NCBI GenBank assembly: GCA_027451445.1 | Contig: DAIDJG010000245.1 | Span: 1 to 32,593, forward strand | From: Singulisphaera sp. | Lineage (GTDB): Bacteria > Planctomycetota > Planctomycetia > Isosphaerales > Isosphaeraceae | DNA length: 32,593 nt | Reading direction: 5' to 3' | Part shown: positions 16,409-24,510 of the stretch, piece by piece | Layout of the letters: each line of letters begins with the position of its first letter | How positions within the stretch are numbered: position 1 is the stretch's first letter | Notes under the pieces: generated by a model | Seen by the model: only the letters and a program-made list of their open reading frames with translations | Database searches by the model: none | What the model was told of the DNA's origin: nothing | Program-made: the position numbers and the translations under genes

Positions 16409-17263
16409 ATGACGACGCCCGCCTCAGACTTCGGACTCGCCGCCCCGTTTGGATGGATCGGCCGGAAGGCGCTCGGCGGCGTGGCGTATCTCGGAGGGCT
16501 TGGGTTGCTGGCCACCGGCGCGTTTCGATCGTGGGTCCGACCGAGTGGGCCAGCGCCGGCGCTGAGGCCGGCCGTGATGTGGCAGCTTCTGCGTTGCCTG
16601 GCGATGGGTTTGCCGCTGGTGGCGCTGGTGCATGTTGGGCTTGGCTCGTTCCTCTCGATGCAATCGTACTTCGGCGGCACATTCGTTGACGGCGCGGGGG
16701 CTGTCGTCGGGGTTGGCTTGATCCGCAACCTCGCCCCGCTCATGGCCGGCATGACGCTCTCGGCTTTGCTGGCGGGGCGGATGATCCCGGACCTTCGCGC
16801 CCGCGTTCAGGCTGCGGCCGAAAGCGAAGGGGACGCGACTCTGGACGGGAATCGGCTCGCGTTGCCCCGTCTCCTGGCGGGAACGCTTGCCGGGCCTGTG
16901 CTCGGACTGTGGGGCTCGCTGGTCGGCGGTTTGATCGGCTGGGCCGTCGGGCGCTCGTTGCTGGGGGTGAGCTCGAGCAGCTTCTGGCTCATGTTCCGCG
17001 ACATGCTCTGGGTGCGCGACGTCATCGGCCTGCTCGTTAAGGGCATGGCCTTTGGATTCGCCGGTGCGCTTTTCGCATGTTTCGAGGGACTGCGAGGGCC
17101 CGCCGACGATACGGACGACCTGGATGCGGTCTCCTGGGCCATTTTCCGTGCGATCTGTTTCTCGACGTTAGTGATTCTCTTTATCAACAGTAGTTGGTTT
17201 ATCTTCGTGTATCATGCCGGCCCGGCATTTGGGCCAACGCTGCTGGCGCCTCTCAATCCGTAA
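16409..17263 (+). CDS. MlaE-family ABC transporter permease
   Basis: Polytopic membrane protein of 284 aa with five to six hydrophobic segments, usual for the MlaE/YrbE permease family, which moves phospholipids or other lipids between membranes together with an MCE (MlaD) protein and an MlaF ATPase. Recognisable parts are QLLRCLAMGLPLVALVHVG near residues 60-80, GVGLIRNLAPLMAGMTLSA, and the downstream GVSSSSFWLMFRDMLWVRDV. AAGGAAGGA precedes the ATG. The MCE partner follows 68 nt later. No ATPase gene is adjacent. Confidence 0.88.
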   Translation: MTTPASDFGLAAPFGWIGRKALGGVAYLGGLGLLATGAFRSWVRPSGPAPALRPAVMWQLLRCLAMGLPLVALVHVGLGSFLSMQSYFGGTFVDGAGAVVGVGLIRNLAPLMAGMTLSALLAGRMIPDLRARVQAAAESEGDATLDGNRLALPRLLAGTLAGPVLGLWGSLVGGLIGWAVGRSLLGVSSSSFWLMFRDMLWVRDVIGLLVKGMAFGFAGALFACFEGLRGPADDTDDLDAVSWAIFRAICFSTLVILFINSSWFIFVYHAGPAFGPTLLAPLNP

Positions 17264-17331
17264 ATCGGCGGGCTCCGAAAGCCTCAAGGATGTGGTGTTC
17301 GCCTGACTTATCACCTGGGGAGGGAACCCCG

Positions 17332-18621
17332 ATGAATGGCCGAAATTCGCCACGCGAAGTCGTCGTGGGACTCGCGATCGTTGCTACGCTCTGCGGCCTG
17401 GTCGCCCTGCTGGCCCTGGCTTCCGGAGGACCGGGCTTCCTCAAGTCGAAGCAGACGATCGACGTCATCTTTAGAGACGGCCAGGGGATCCGCGTCGGCA
17501 GCGCGGTCCGCATCGCCGGAATCGATGCGGGCCACGTTGTGGCGGTCGATCTTGACAGTAAAGACGGCGCTCTGCGAGCACGCGTGAAGATCGCCATCCC
17601 AGTCGAACTGGCCAAGAAACTGCGACAAGACGTGAAGATCACCATCCAGGCGGCTCTCACCGGGCAGACCCGTGTGAACATCGTGTCTTCCGGACGCTCG
17701 GCTGTCCAACTCGTGCCCGGCCAGGAGGTTCAGGGGGTCGAGTCAACGTTCTTCGACCCGATCCTGGAACAGGTTGGGCTCGGTCCCGTGGAACGCAGCC
17801 ACCTGAGTCACACGATTGCGGAAGTGCGCCAGACCGTCGACGCCACCGGGCCCCGCGTCCGCCAGATTCTCGGCTCCCTTCAGGACACCGCGAACGGATT
17901 CAAGGAGACGAGCGACACCGTACGTCCAGCGCTCGAAACCACGGCGACTCAGGTCGAGACTCTGGCCAAACGGATCAGCGCTTCCGGACCCAAGATCGAA
18001 GCGTCTCTCGCACGGATCGAATCCATCACGCAGCAGGCCGATGGTATGGTGACCGAAAACCGGCCGGTGGTGCTCGCGAGCATGGCGAACATCAAGGATC
18101 TTTCAGCGACGCTCAATGACATCGCGGCGCGCGATCGCGTCAAGGTCGAGCGCCTCCTCGACGGACTGGACGGGACCCGCGCTCGGGCCGACCGCGTGCT
18201 CTACCAGGCGGATGTGTTCGCCTCGCAAGGAGTCGCCATCGTGACGACCAAGCGTGCCGACCTCGAACGTTCAATCAGCAACGTCCGCGACGCGACCGAC
18301 TGGGCTGACAAACTCGTCCAAAAAATCTACGCAAACCCGTTCGTTCTCAGCCCTTTCTACAAGCCAACGCCCGAGGATGTTCGCGTTCAGGCCGTATACG
18401 ACATCGCCCAGGTCTTCACCAAGGGCGCCCGAGAGCTGAACGACCTGGTCAAGACACTCGACGCACTGCAAGCACGGACCACCGCGCCCAACCAGAAAGA
18501 AGACATCGCCGCCCTGCAACGCCGTATCGCGTCCGTGACCGACGGCCTCGGCCAAACTTCCGAGCGTCTTGCCGAAGCCCTTCGACACTCGAGCGGTGAT
18601 GTGCAGAGAACGCGTCGGTAG
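17332..18621 (+). CDS. MCE-domain (MlaD-like) lipid-transport protein
   Basis: 429 aa from the ATG at 17332, which has GGGGAGGG upstream; the in-frame start at 17194 would overlap the permease and is rejected. One N-terminal membrane helix (about residues 10-31) anchors a single MCE domain (about 40-120, opening TIDVIFRDGQGIRVGSAVRI and including GIDAGHVVAV). The remaining 300 residues are rich in helical, coiled-coil-like sequence (runs such as ATQVETLAKRI, SITQQADGM), as in longer MCE proteins that form a periplasmic tunnel or needle. Works with the MlaE-type permease just upstream. The missing ATPase would be encoded elsewhere. Confidence 0.92.
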   Translation: MNGRNSPREVVVGLAIVATLCGLVALLALASGGPGFLKSKQTIDVIFRDGQGIRVGSAVRIAGIDAGHVVAVDLDSKDGALRARVKIAIPVELAKKLRQDVKITIQAALTGQTRVNIVSSGRSAVQLVPGQEVQGVESTFFDPILEQVGLGPVERSHLSHTIAEVRQTVDATGPRVRQILGSLQDTANGFKETSDTVRPALETTATQVETLAKRISASGPKIEASLARIESITQQADGMVTENRPVVLASMANIKDLSATLNDIAARDRVKVERLLDGLDGTRARADRVLYQADVFASQGVAIVTTKRADLERSISNVRDATDWADKLVQKIYANPFVLSPFYKPTPEDVRVQAVYDIAQVFTKGARELNDLVKTLDALQARTTAPNQKEDIAALQRRIASVTDGLGQTSERLAEALRHSSGDVQRTRR

Positions 18622-19021
18622 ACCGGCTTCAACCGCTGCACCGGCAGCAAGTGGATGCACCCATTCATGAAACAGATCCGACGTGGACCACAGTGAACCG
18701 GCGACCGGAACCCAACAAGTCACCCATATCTTGCCCAAGGCGCCGTTGTCCTGACGATTATGGAAAAAGCAAATGGGCCGGCGGGTGGATTTCATTTTTT
18801 TAAGTTAAATCCGCTCCATCTTCCGGTCGATAACTAGGTCTGTGGAGGTTCGAATGTGGAGTTCGGGCTGCCACAGCGGAGACCGGAGGGGAGATTGGGC
18901 GGGGCATAGTAGACGCCCGTTACCCAGTTTCCCGACCACTCCGTGGGTTTTCCGGTGAAGGCAACGCCCGATCGCGCCGGCGACCAATCGCTGGCCAAAG
19001 CACCACGAGGGGAGGCTCAAA
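18622..19021 (+). other. 400-bp intergenic region upstream of flgM
   Basis: No gene. It contains an AT-rich patch around 18791-18810 with a run of seven T, the sigma-28-like site at 18806-18833, and a long leader up to the flgM ribosome-binding site GAGGGGAG at about 19007. No terminator for the MCE gene is evident. Confidence 0.5.
18806..18833 (+). promoter_or_regulatory. Possible sigma-28 (FliA) promoter of flgM
   Basis: TAAATCCG (18806-18813), 12 nt, then GTCGATAA (18826-18833). The enterobacterial FliA consensus is TAAAGTTT, 11 nt, GCCGATAA, so the -10 matches in seven of eight bases, the TAAA of the -35 is kept, and spacing is one base longer. It lies about 190 nt before the flgM ATG. 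Plausible because flgM is often under sigma-28 control; unproven in this lineage. Confidence 0.35.
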
Positions 19022-19306
19022 ATGGAGATCCACGGCGCTGGGGGAATGCAAGGCCCCCAACCCATTTACCCGCGGCTGGCGGCGTTTAGCGTCGATGCCG
19101 GCCAGACCGTGCAAGCGAATGCAGCCCGGGATCATGTCGAGATCTCGCCCCTGGGGCAGATGCTCGATGGCATCAGCCGGCTGCCTGAGATCCGTCACGA
19201 AAAGGTCGAGGAAATCCGCCGCCAGATCGCGGCCGGGACGTATGAGACCTCGGCCAAGCTCGAAGTGGCGCTCGATCGCCTGCTCGACGAATTGCACGGC
19301 TGGTAA
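19022..19306 (+). CDS. flgM: FlgM-like anti-sigma-28 factor
   Basis: 94 aa, the usual length for FlgM, the cytoplasmic inhibitor of flagellar sigma factor FliA that is exported when the hook is complete. The C-terminal half carries the family pattern VEISPLGQMLDGISRLPEIR, then KVEEIRRQIAAGTYET and a final LDRLLDEL helix, which in FlgM binds the sigma factor. The N-terminal half is Gly/Pro/Gln-rich and probably disordered. A GAGGGGAG site lies about 8 nt upstream. No other flagellar gene is in the window. A strong terminator follows, so it is probably a single-gene transcript. Confidence 0.85.
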   Translation: MEIHGAGGMQGPQPIYPRLAAFSVDAGQTVQANAARDHVEISPLGQMLDGISRLPEIRHEKVEEIRRQIAAGTYETSAKLEVALDRLLDELHGW

Positions 19307-19413
19307 GGAACCGGCCACTCCCCTTTTGGAGCCCAATCCAGGCATCCGTCCGCTTGACGAGAAAGCGGTGCGGACGGTTGCTACGCTTAGCCCGTAACCT
19401 GGCATTTGTAACC

Positions 19414-19478
19414 GGCCGATGGGTCGGGCCCTCCGCCTGCTGGCGGGCCCCACCCATCGGCCGGCCACTTTTTTGCCG
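19414..19478 (+). terminator. Rho-independent terminator after flgM
   Basis: An 18-bp stem with one mismatch pairs GGCCGATGGGTCGGGCCC (19414-19431) with 19445-19462 across a 13-base loop, and the run TTTTTT follows at about 19469. It ends the flgM transcript about 105 nt beyond the stop and isolates the downstream ATPase gene. The strongest terminator in the window. Confidence 0.85.
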
Positions 19479-19639
19479 ATCCGCCCCAGAATTTGCTAGC
19501 TTGGACCGCATGTCTTAGCGACAATCACGTCCTCCGAACCGTGACGATGAATTTCGCATCCAACTCCTGCACACTCCGTCGTGCAAGATTTCGCGCGGTG
19601 CTCCGTGAGCCCTCATGGCTCGTCGAGGAGGTCTTGAAC

Positions 19640-21199
19640 GTGGAAACCACGGGAACGAACGCCCGTCCCGCGGGCGCGCCACCGGCAAGGGTGACGAATC
19701 CGCCCAACGAGGTGGTCCCATCGACAAGTCAGCCAGTGGACGAACTCCTGACATCGGCTCTCATGGCCAGTGGTCTGATGACCGGCGAACAGGTGCTGGA
19801 GGCACAACGGTACGGTCAGGAGCATCATCGTGATTTGCGACAATCAATCCTGGAACTGAATCTCATCTCGCCGGACCGTTTGAACGAGCTCGCCTTCGAG
19901 CGGCTTACAGCGCTCGCAGGCGGGAACGGGAAATCTGCGGAAACGACGGGGGTACCCGCCGTCGCGGCCGCCCCGCTCTCGCCCGACCGCGCGAAGTTCG
20001 AGCGTGACGTTCGCAACGAATTGCGCGAGCTGGCCGCGACCGCGACCTTACCGGACCTCCTTGCACACATCCTCGAGCGCGCCCTCGACGCCCGGGCGAC
20101 CGACATTCACTTCGACCCTCGCGAAACGGGCATGCGCGTGCGCTATCGGATCGATGGTCAGCTCCAGGACATTCTGGAGATTGAACCATCGCTCACGACC
20201 GCGCTGGCGAGCCGGATCAAGGTCCTTTCGAACCTCAACATCGTCGAGCGCCGGCACTCGCAGGATGGCCGGATCACGATCCAGCACCACCGTCAGCCAC
20301 GCGACTTGCGGGTTTCGACCTTTCCCACGGCGTTGGGCGAAAAGATCGTTGTCCGCGTCCACGAGGTCTTAACGAACGCCCCAAGCTTCGAACACCTCGG
20401 CATGTCGCCGAGACAGGCGGAACAACTCACTCGCCTCATCGCCAAGCCCTACGGCGCCATTCTTGTCGCCGGCCCAGTCGGGGCGGGAAAGACGTCGACG
20501 GTCTACAACTGCCTGGGAAAAGTGAACTCCCCGTCGCTAAACGTGATGACGATCGAAGATCCGATCGAAAATCGGATCGACGGGATCAATCAAACACAAG
20601 TCGACGTGCGCGGAGACCTTCGGTTCGCCGATGGGCTCAAGGCGATGCTTCGACAGGATCCCGACGTCATCATGATCGGTGAGATCCGGGACGATGAGAC
20701 TGCCCAGATCGGCATTCGTGCATCGCTGACGGGGGTGCTCGTCTTCAGCACGATCCATGCCTCGGATTCGCCTAGCACCATTGGAAACCTCTACAATTTC
20801 GGGATCCCTGGCTATCAGATTTCGAGCAGCCTCCTGGCTGTCGTATCCCAGCGCCTTCTTCGCAAGATTTGCCCATACTGCCGCGTCAGCTATCCGGCAG
20901 ATGCCAAGATCATGGCAGCGCTCGACCTGAACCCGGACGAGCACGACGGGCTTGTGCTGCACAAAGGACTGGGATGCCCCGCGTGCTTCCAGACCGGCTA
21001 CCACGGCCGCACGGGTGTTTTCGAAATCATGGAGGTGGGGGAGGAACTCCGCGAATTGATCTTCCAGCAGATACCCAAGGACATTCTCCGCCGAGTCGCG
21101 ATTGACCTGGGAATGCAAACGTTGAAGAGCGCGTCGGTCGATAAAATCCTGGAAGGCACGACCACCGTCGAGGAGGTGTATCGCGTGGTTTCGTTCTGA
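19640..21199 (+). CDS. PilB/GspE-type secretion/pilus ATPase
   Basis: 519 aa hexameric traffic ATPase that powers type IV pilus extension or type II secretion from the cytoplasmic face. The GTG at 19640 is chosen because GAGGAGG lies 8 nt upstream; the frame extends to 19493 but without a ribosome site. An N-terminal GspE/MshEN-like helical domain (about residues 34-95) precedes the core: RATDIHFDP (N2 domain), Walker A GPVGAGKTS (Lys about 284), Asp box TIEDPIE, Walker B DVIMIGEIRDDETA (about 342-355), His box STIHASD. A tetracysteine zinc site is present (CPYC about 411-414, CPAC about 446-449). All catalytic motifs are intact. No pilin or secretin is nearby, so pilus versus secretion cannot be decided. 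Confidence 0.92.
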   Translation: METTGTNARPAGAPPARVTNPPNEVVPSTSQPVDELLTSALMASGLMTGEQVLEAQRYGQEHHRDLRQSILELNLISPDRLNELAFERLTALAGGNGKSAETTGVPAVAAAPLSPDRAKFERDVRNELRELAATATLPDLLAHILERALDARATDIHFDPRETGMRVRYRIDGQLQDILEIEPSLTTALASRIKVLSNLNIVERRHSQDGRITIQHHRQPRDLRVSTFPTALGEKIVVRVHEVLTNAPSFEHLGMSPRQAEQLTRLIAKPYGAILVAGPVGAGKTSTVYNCLGKVNSPSLNVMTIEDPIENRIDGINQTQVDVRGDLRFADGLKAMLRQDPDVIMIGEIRDDETAQIGIRASLTGVLVFSTIHASDSPSTIGNLYNFGIPGYQISSSLLAVVSQRLLRKICPYCRVSYPADAKIMAALDLNPDEHDGLVLHKGLGCPACFQTGYHGRTGVFEIMEVGEELRELIFQQIPKDILRRVAIDLGMQTLKSASVDKILEGTTTVEEVYRVVSF

Positions 21200-21272
21200 C
21201 GGAAACCAGGCGGCGCGGGGTCGATTCGCCGTTGCGACTGAAACCGAGAGCACACCGGCAAGGAGGTCGGCA

Positions 21273-22073
21273 ATGCATCCCGGCTTGAATAAAGCGCTTG
21301 GGGCAGCGGTTCTCGCCCCGGGCCTGTTGGTTCTGAGCTTGCTCACTGCGCCTAGCTCAGCAGATGAACCGCGAGGGCTCGGTCGCTTTTTCCGCCTCGG
21401 CGGCTCCCCTGCCCCGACCACCCCCGCGCCTCCATCTGCACCGAATCCGGGCGCGTCGATCGTTGCTGACACCGGCGCTCCCCCACCGGTCTCCGCCGCC
21501 CCCAACCCCGGCGTGGCGGTCGGAACCGCGCCCTCAGGGGGAATCGCCGCGTCTCCGCGCATCGTCGCTCAACCCCGTGTCACCCGGCCGGTGACGGAGG
21601 CCGATCCTCTCGTGAGTCGCCTCGCACTCGTGCGCTCGAACGATGGCAATCAGTTCGGTGTCTTTCTCCAGGTCTTCGCTGATGGAACGATCATCGATGG
21701 CGAGGGAGTCCACCGGGTCGGTCGCGATGTCCTCAAGCCGTTGATCGACGTACTCCAAGAGGCCGACCTATCCAAGATCAAAGGCCACTGCGGCGCACCG
21801 GCAACCGACTACACCGAGTATGTTCACTTGATCGTCTTCGAGCGTAGCTTTGGCAAGCTGCGAGCGAGCTCATTCTCGTACTCAGGAAATCCGCAAGGGT
21901 GCGACCACACCGTTCATCGACTCCACGCCGCGCTTGACACCCTGCAGACCAAGATCAGCCGTCCGCCGACGGTCGCTACAGGGCCCGTTTCCGGCACGAC
22001 TTCATCGAGCGGAAACAGTGCCGCGATTCCCCTCGGCCCGGCCAATTCGATCCCGCTGACTCCGTTGAATTAG
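21273..22073 (+). CDS. Secreted Ala/Pro-rich protein of unknown function
   Basis: 266 aa. A Sec signal peptide (hydrophobic core at about residues 9-25) ends near PSSA-DEP. Residues 40-100 are a Pro/Ala/Gly-rich linker with two APNPG repeats. Residues 110-235 form a compact domain (VSRLALVRSNDGNQFGVFLQ, then VFADGTIIDGEGVHRV, a central GHCGAP and later GNPQGCDH) with two cysteines that could form a disulfide. The C-terminus is again Ser/Pro-rich. GGAGG lies 7 nt before the ATG. It follows the ATPase by 73 nt and may share its transcript. I do not recognise the family. Confidence 0.75.
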   Translation: MHPGLNKALGAAVLAPGLLVLSLLTAPSSADEPRGLGRFFRLGGSPAPTTPAPPSAPNPGASIVADTGAPPPVSAAPNPGVAVGTAPSGGIAASPRIVAQPRVTRPVTEADPLVSRLALVRSNDGNQFGVFLQVFADGTIIDGEGVHRVGRDVLKPLIDVLQEADLSKIKGHCGAPATDYTEYVHLIVFERSFGKLRASSFSYSGNPQGCDHTVHRLHAALDTLQTKISRPPTVATGPVSGTTSSSGNSAAIPLGPANSIPLTPLN

Positions 22074-22124
22074 CGGCCCCCCGCAATCCAAAGTCGTCGC
22101 CTGGAAGATGCGTGGGCCGCCCGC

Positions 22125-22130
22125 TACAAT
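22125..22130 (+). promoter_or_regulatory. Possible -10 hexamer of fur
   Basis: TACAAT at 22125-22130, four bases before the palindrome at 22134-22150. A weak -35 (CTGGAA) lies 18 nt upstream. If used, the palindrome would cover the transcription start, the expected place for a repressor site. Confidence 0.35.
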
Positions 22131-22133
22131 GAG

Positions 22134-22150
22134 TCAAGAATGATTCTTGA
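22134..22150. promoter_or_regulatory. Perfect 8-1-8 palindrome, candidate Fur operator
   Basis: TCAAGAAT-G-ATTCTTGA is an exact inverted repeat around one central base. Its core AAT-N-ATT is the centre of the classical Fur 7-1-7 box (TGATAATNATTATCA), while the outer bases differ. It lies 64 nt upstream of the fur start codon and just after a possible -10. Autoregulation is inferred from position and symmetry. Confidence 0.6.
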
Positions 22151-22162
22151 TGAGAAAACACA

Positions 22163-22194
22163 AGCCCGGCCAACAACACGCCGGGCTCCTTCTT
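22163..22194 (+). terminator. Hairpin before fur: terminator or attenuator
   Basis: AGCCCGGC (22163-22170) pairs exactly with GCCGGGCT (22180-22187) across nine bases, preceded by AAAACACA and followed by the pyrimidine-rich CCTTCTT. It may terminate the upstream secreted-protein transcript; if fur is transcribed from near 22130 the hairpin lies in its leader and would act as a partial attenuator. Confidence 0.55.
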
Positions 22195-22213
22195 GACTCC
22201 GAGGACCTTTGCA

Positions 22214-22708
22214 GTGGCGGACCCCGCCCCTCTTGGACCGCTGTCCGTTGCCGAGAGCCCGGAAGCCAAATTCCGCGAGTTCCTCGAAATCCGCGGCGAG
22301 AAGCTCACCGAGCCTCGCCGCGTGCTCGTGCGCCACATCTTCGATTCGCACAAGCATTTCGATGCGGACGAGCTCGTGGCAGACCTGCGCACGGCGGGTC
22401 GCCAGGTCAGCCGTTCAACGGTCTACCGCACGTTGCGTCTCTTGGTCGAGGCCAACCTGCTACGCGAGCTGCGTCTGACAAACCGTACAGCCTATGAGCA
22501 TGACTATGGCTATCCGTCGCACGACCACCTGCACTGCACCGAGTGCAACGCGGTCGTCGAGTTTCGCAACGACGCAATCACGCAGCTTCGCGAGTCCGTG
22601 AGCCGGGAGCATGGATTTCGACCCGTCGGCCACCGGTTCATCATCACAGGCATCTGTCCGGCGTGTACCCGAGCGCGCAGCCCGAGGCGGCGACTCGATC
22701 TGATCTGA
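22214..22708 (+). CDS. fur: Fur-family metal-responsive transcriptional regulator
   Basis: 164 aa dimeric DNA-binding repressor. The GTG at 22214 is preferred, with GAGGA about 9 nt upstream; a TTG at 22193 is the alternative. The winged-helix domain includes the recognition segment VSRSTVYRTLRLLVEANLL (about 66-84). The metal and dimer part has SHDHLHCTEC (His 103, 105, 107 and Cys 108, 111) and a second CPAC (148-151), so both structural-zinc cysteine pairs are present. The HDHLHC element resembles Fur more than Zur or PerR, but the metal cannot be fixed from sequence. An 8-1-8 palindrome upstream suggests autoregulation. Ends seven bases from the convergent gene. Confidence 0.92.
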   Translation: MADPAPLGPLSVAESPEAKFREFLEIRGEKLTEPRRVLVRHIFDSHKHFDADELVADLRTAGRQVSRSTVYRTLRLLVEANLLRELRLTNRTAYEHDYGYPSHDHLHCTECNAVVEFRNDAITQLRESVSREHGFRPVGHRFIITGICPACTRARSPRRRLDLI

Positions 22709-22714
22709 CGCAGC

Positions 22715-24349
22715 TTATTCCAGATAGCCAAGATCACGCAGGCGTTCTTCGATAATCGACTGTTCCTCGGGCGTGTATTCGAAGTGCTGCTTGTGTGGAC
22801 CCGTGACAGGGTTGCTGCCGGGGTCCTGGCGTCGCGTTGGTAGTTCGGCAAGCAAGCTGAGGGGCCGCCCTTCAACATGGCTGGGGATCGGCAGGCCAAA
22901 CAGTTTCAGGATCGTCGGAGTCACATCGTGCAGATCAGCGCTCAGCACGCGCCCAGGAGCGATCTGTCCGGCAGAGAGAGCGAGGATCCCTTCCGGACGA
23001 TGGGTGCCGGGCAGGTTCGCGTCAGGTTCAACCCAGGCGTCACCTGAGGCAAGCTTGGTCCGAACCCAGTAAGGTTCATCGGGAAGCGCAATCAGGTCGG
23101 GGTAGCCCTCGCGAGCGGGGTCGAGGTTATAAGTCTCAGCAGTCCCGACGATCTTGGGGAAGAGCGGCCGTCCCGTCTCCGGATGCTTCGCCGCCGCCAG
23201 TGCACCGACGGTCTCTTCGCGCGCATCATCGATTTCCCGAGGCGTCCGCAAAGGGGCACCGGGGCGGCGGTCGGCCGAGTTCATATAGACCATCGCCGCC
23301 GTGTCCTGGTGTGGTGCGAACGCGAGCGTCCGCTTCCAGTCGAACGGGAACTGAGCGGTTACCGACGAGTCGAACGAGGACGTGCGCGCATTCGGGTCAT
23401 CGCGCTTGGCCTCCCAGAGCCGGAAGCGGTCCTTGACCTGTCGCAGTCGCCGGCCGAACTGGCCACTGATCCCCGGTAGCTTCGCGATACCCGCGTCGAG
23501 GAGTATACGATTGACCTGGATGCGTCCGAGACAGGGACCAAATCCGTGATCGCTCGCGACCATGATGGCCGCGCCTCGGCGGTCGGCCAGTTCGCAGAGC
23601 ACCCCGATCGCGACGTCCAGCCCGCGCAATACCTGCGCAGCGGCCTGGTTCCAGGCTGGCTCCTCGACTCCCGTTTCGTCGACATTCAGGTAGGGCCAAA
23701 CGCGATGCTGGAAGGGGTCGAGGTTCTGAAACTGAACCATCAGCACCGACCAATCGGGTAGCATTTTGTCGGCGACAACACCTCCTTCGGCGCGTCCCCG
23801 AAAGCTTTGCGCCGTGAGACGAGCATTCTCGTCCAGTTCTTCGAGCGCCAGCGGCGCACGCTTCCAGAAGTAGCGGAGAGAGTAATCCGGTGCTTCCGCC
23901 CGGAGCCTCGCGGCGAAGTCGGGCGCTCCAGAGAGCGCAGCGTCGAGATGCGGCGCGTCCATCCCCGAGACCACGATGCCTCGAACCGGTGGAGGTGGGT
24001 ACATTCCCGGCACGTTGAGACAAATGATCGACCGCCCCGCCTGCGAGAACGAATTCCAGACCGTCGGCACCCGGACGCGGGCCGAGTGATTGACCTTCAT
24101 CTGGTTCGTTGCCATATCGTAGTGCCGATGATCGAACAGCCCGTGCCGCGCCGGGGAGCAGCCGGTCAACATCGTCGTCCATGCGGCCGTGGTGACGGGC
24201 GGTATACACGAGCGGAGCGTTCCGTAAGCGGAACGCGCGAGCAGAGCGGCAAGGTTCGGCATCAGCCCGCGCTCGATCATCGGGTCGAGAACCGTCCACG
24301 TCGCGCCGTCGAGACCGAGGATGAGCAGTCGGTCGAGGGTGGTGAGCAT
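22715..24349 (-). CDS. Alkaline-phosphatase-superfamily phosphodiesterase/nucleotide pyrophosphatase
   Basis: 544 aa, no signal peptide seen. The N-terminus LLILGLDGATWTVLDPM gives the first metal-binding Asp, and CIPPVTTAAWTTMLTGCSP carries the nucleophile Thr (shorter core PPVTTAAWTTMLTG) as in type I phosphodiesterase/nucleotide pyrophosphatases. Later metal ligands are in VQFQNLDPFQHRVWP and MVASDHGFGP, and a final LPGTHRPEG holds the last His. Substrates in this group are phosphodiesters, nucleotides or phospholipid headgroups; which one here is unknown. GAGG precedes the ATG. It is transcribed after the methyltransferase gene with a 161-nt gap. Confidence 0.85.
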   Translation of the reverse strand: MLTTLDRLLILGLDGATWTVLDPMIERGLMPNLAALLARSAYGTLRSCIPPVTTAAWTTMLTGCSPARHGLFDHRHYDMATNQMKVNHSARVRVPTVWNSFSQAGRSIICLNVPGMYPPPPVRGIVVSGMDAPHLDAALSGAPDFAARLRAEAPDYSLRYFWKRAPLALEELDENARLTAQSFRGRAEGGVVADKMLPDWSVLMVQFQNLDPFQHRVWPYLNVDETGVEEPAWNQAAAQVLRGLDVAIGVLCELADRRGAAIMVASDHGFGPCLGRIQVNRILLDAGIAKLPGISGQFGRRLRQVKDRFRLWEAKRDDPNARTSSFDSSVTAQFPFDWKRTLAFAPHQDTAAMVYMNSADRRPGAPLRTPREIDDAREETVGALAAAKHPETGRPLFPKIVGTAETYNLDPAREGYPDLIALPDEPYWVRTKLASGDAWVEPDANLPGTHRPEGILALSAGQIAPGRVLSADLHDVTPTILKLFGLPIPSHVEGRPLSLLAELPTRRQDPGSNPVTGPHKQHFEYTPEEQSIIEERLRDLGYLE

Positions 24350-24395
24350 TGCGGCGACCTCGCTACGAGGAAAATCGGAAGCCTGATGTTATTCC

Positions 24396-24411
24396 CTCTC
24401 CGCGCGGAGAG
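24396..24411. other. Perfect 16-bp palindrome between methyltransferase and phosphodiesterase genes
   Basis: CTCTCCGCGCGGAGAG, fully self-complementary, in the 161-nt gap upstream of the phosphodiesterase start. There is no T-run on the minus strand, so a terminator is unlikely. It could be a regulator site or a small dispersed repeat. Confidence 0.4.
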
Positions 24412-24510
24412 CGGAAGGACGCGCGGTCGTCGAGCGTCCCGTTCGGCAAGGTCCGTGCCCTGCTCCGCGCTGGAGCGGGTGGTTTCGTTTTCGCGTCGAG
24501 ACGCCCGCCT

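Noticed and set aside
20537-21562. 341-codon minus-strand frame
   Set aside because: Antisense to the PilB-type ATPase and the secreted-protein gene.
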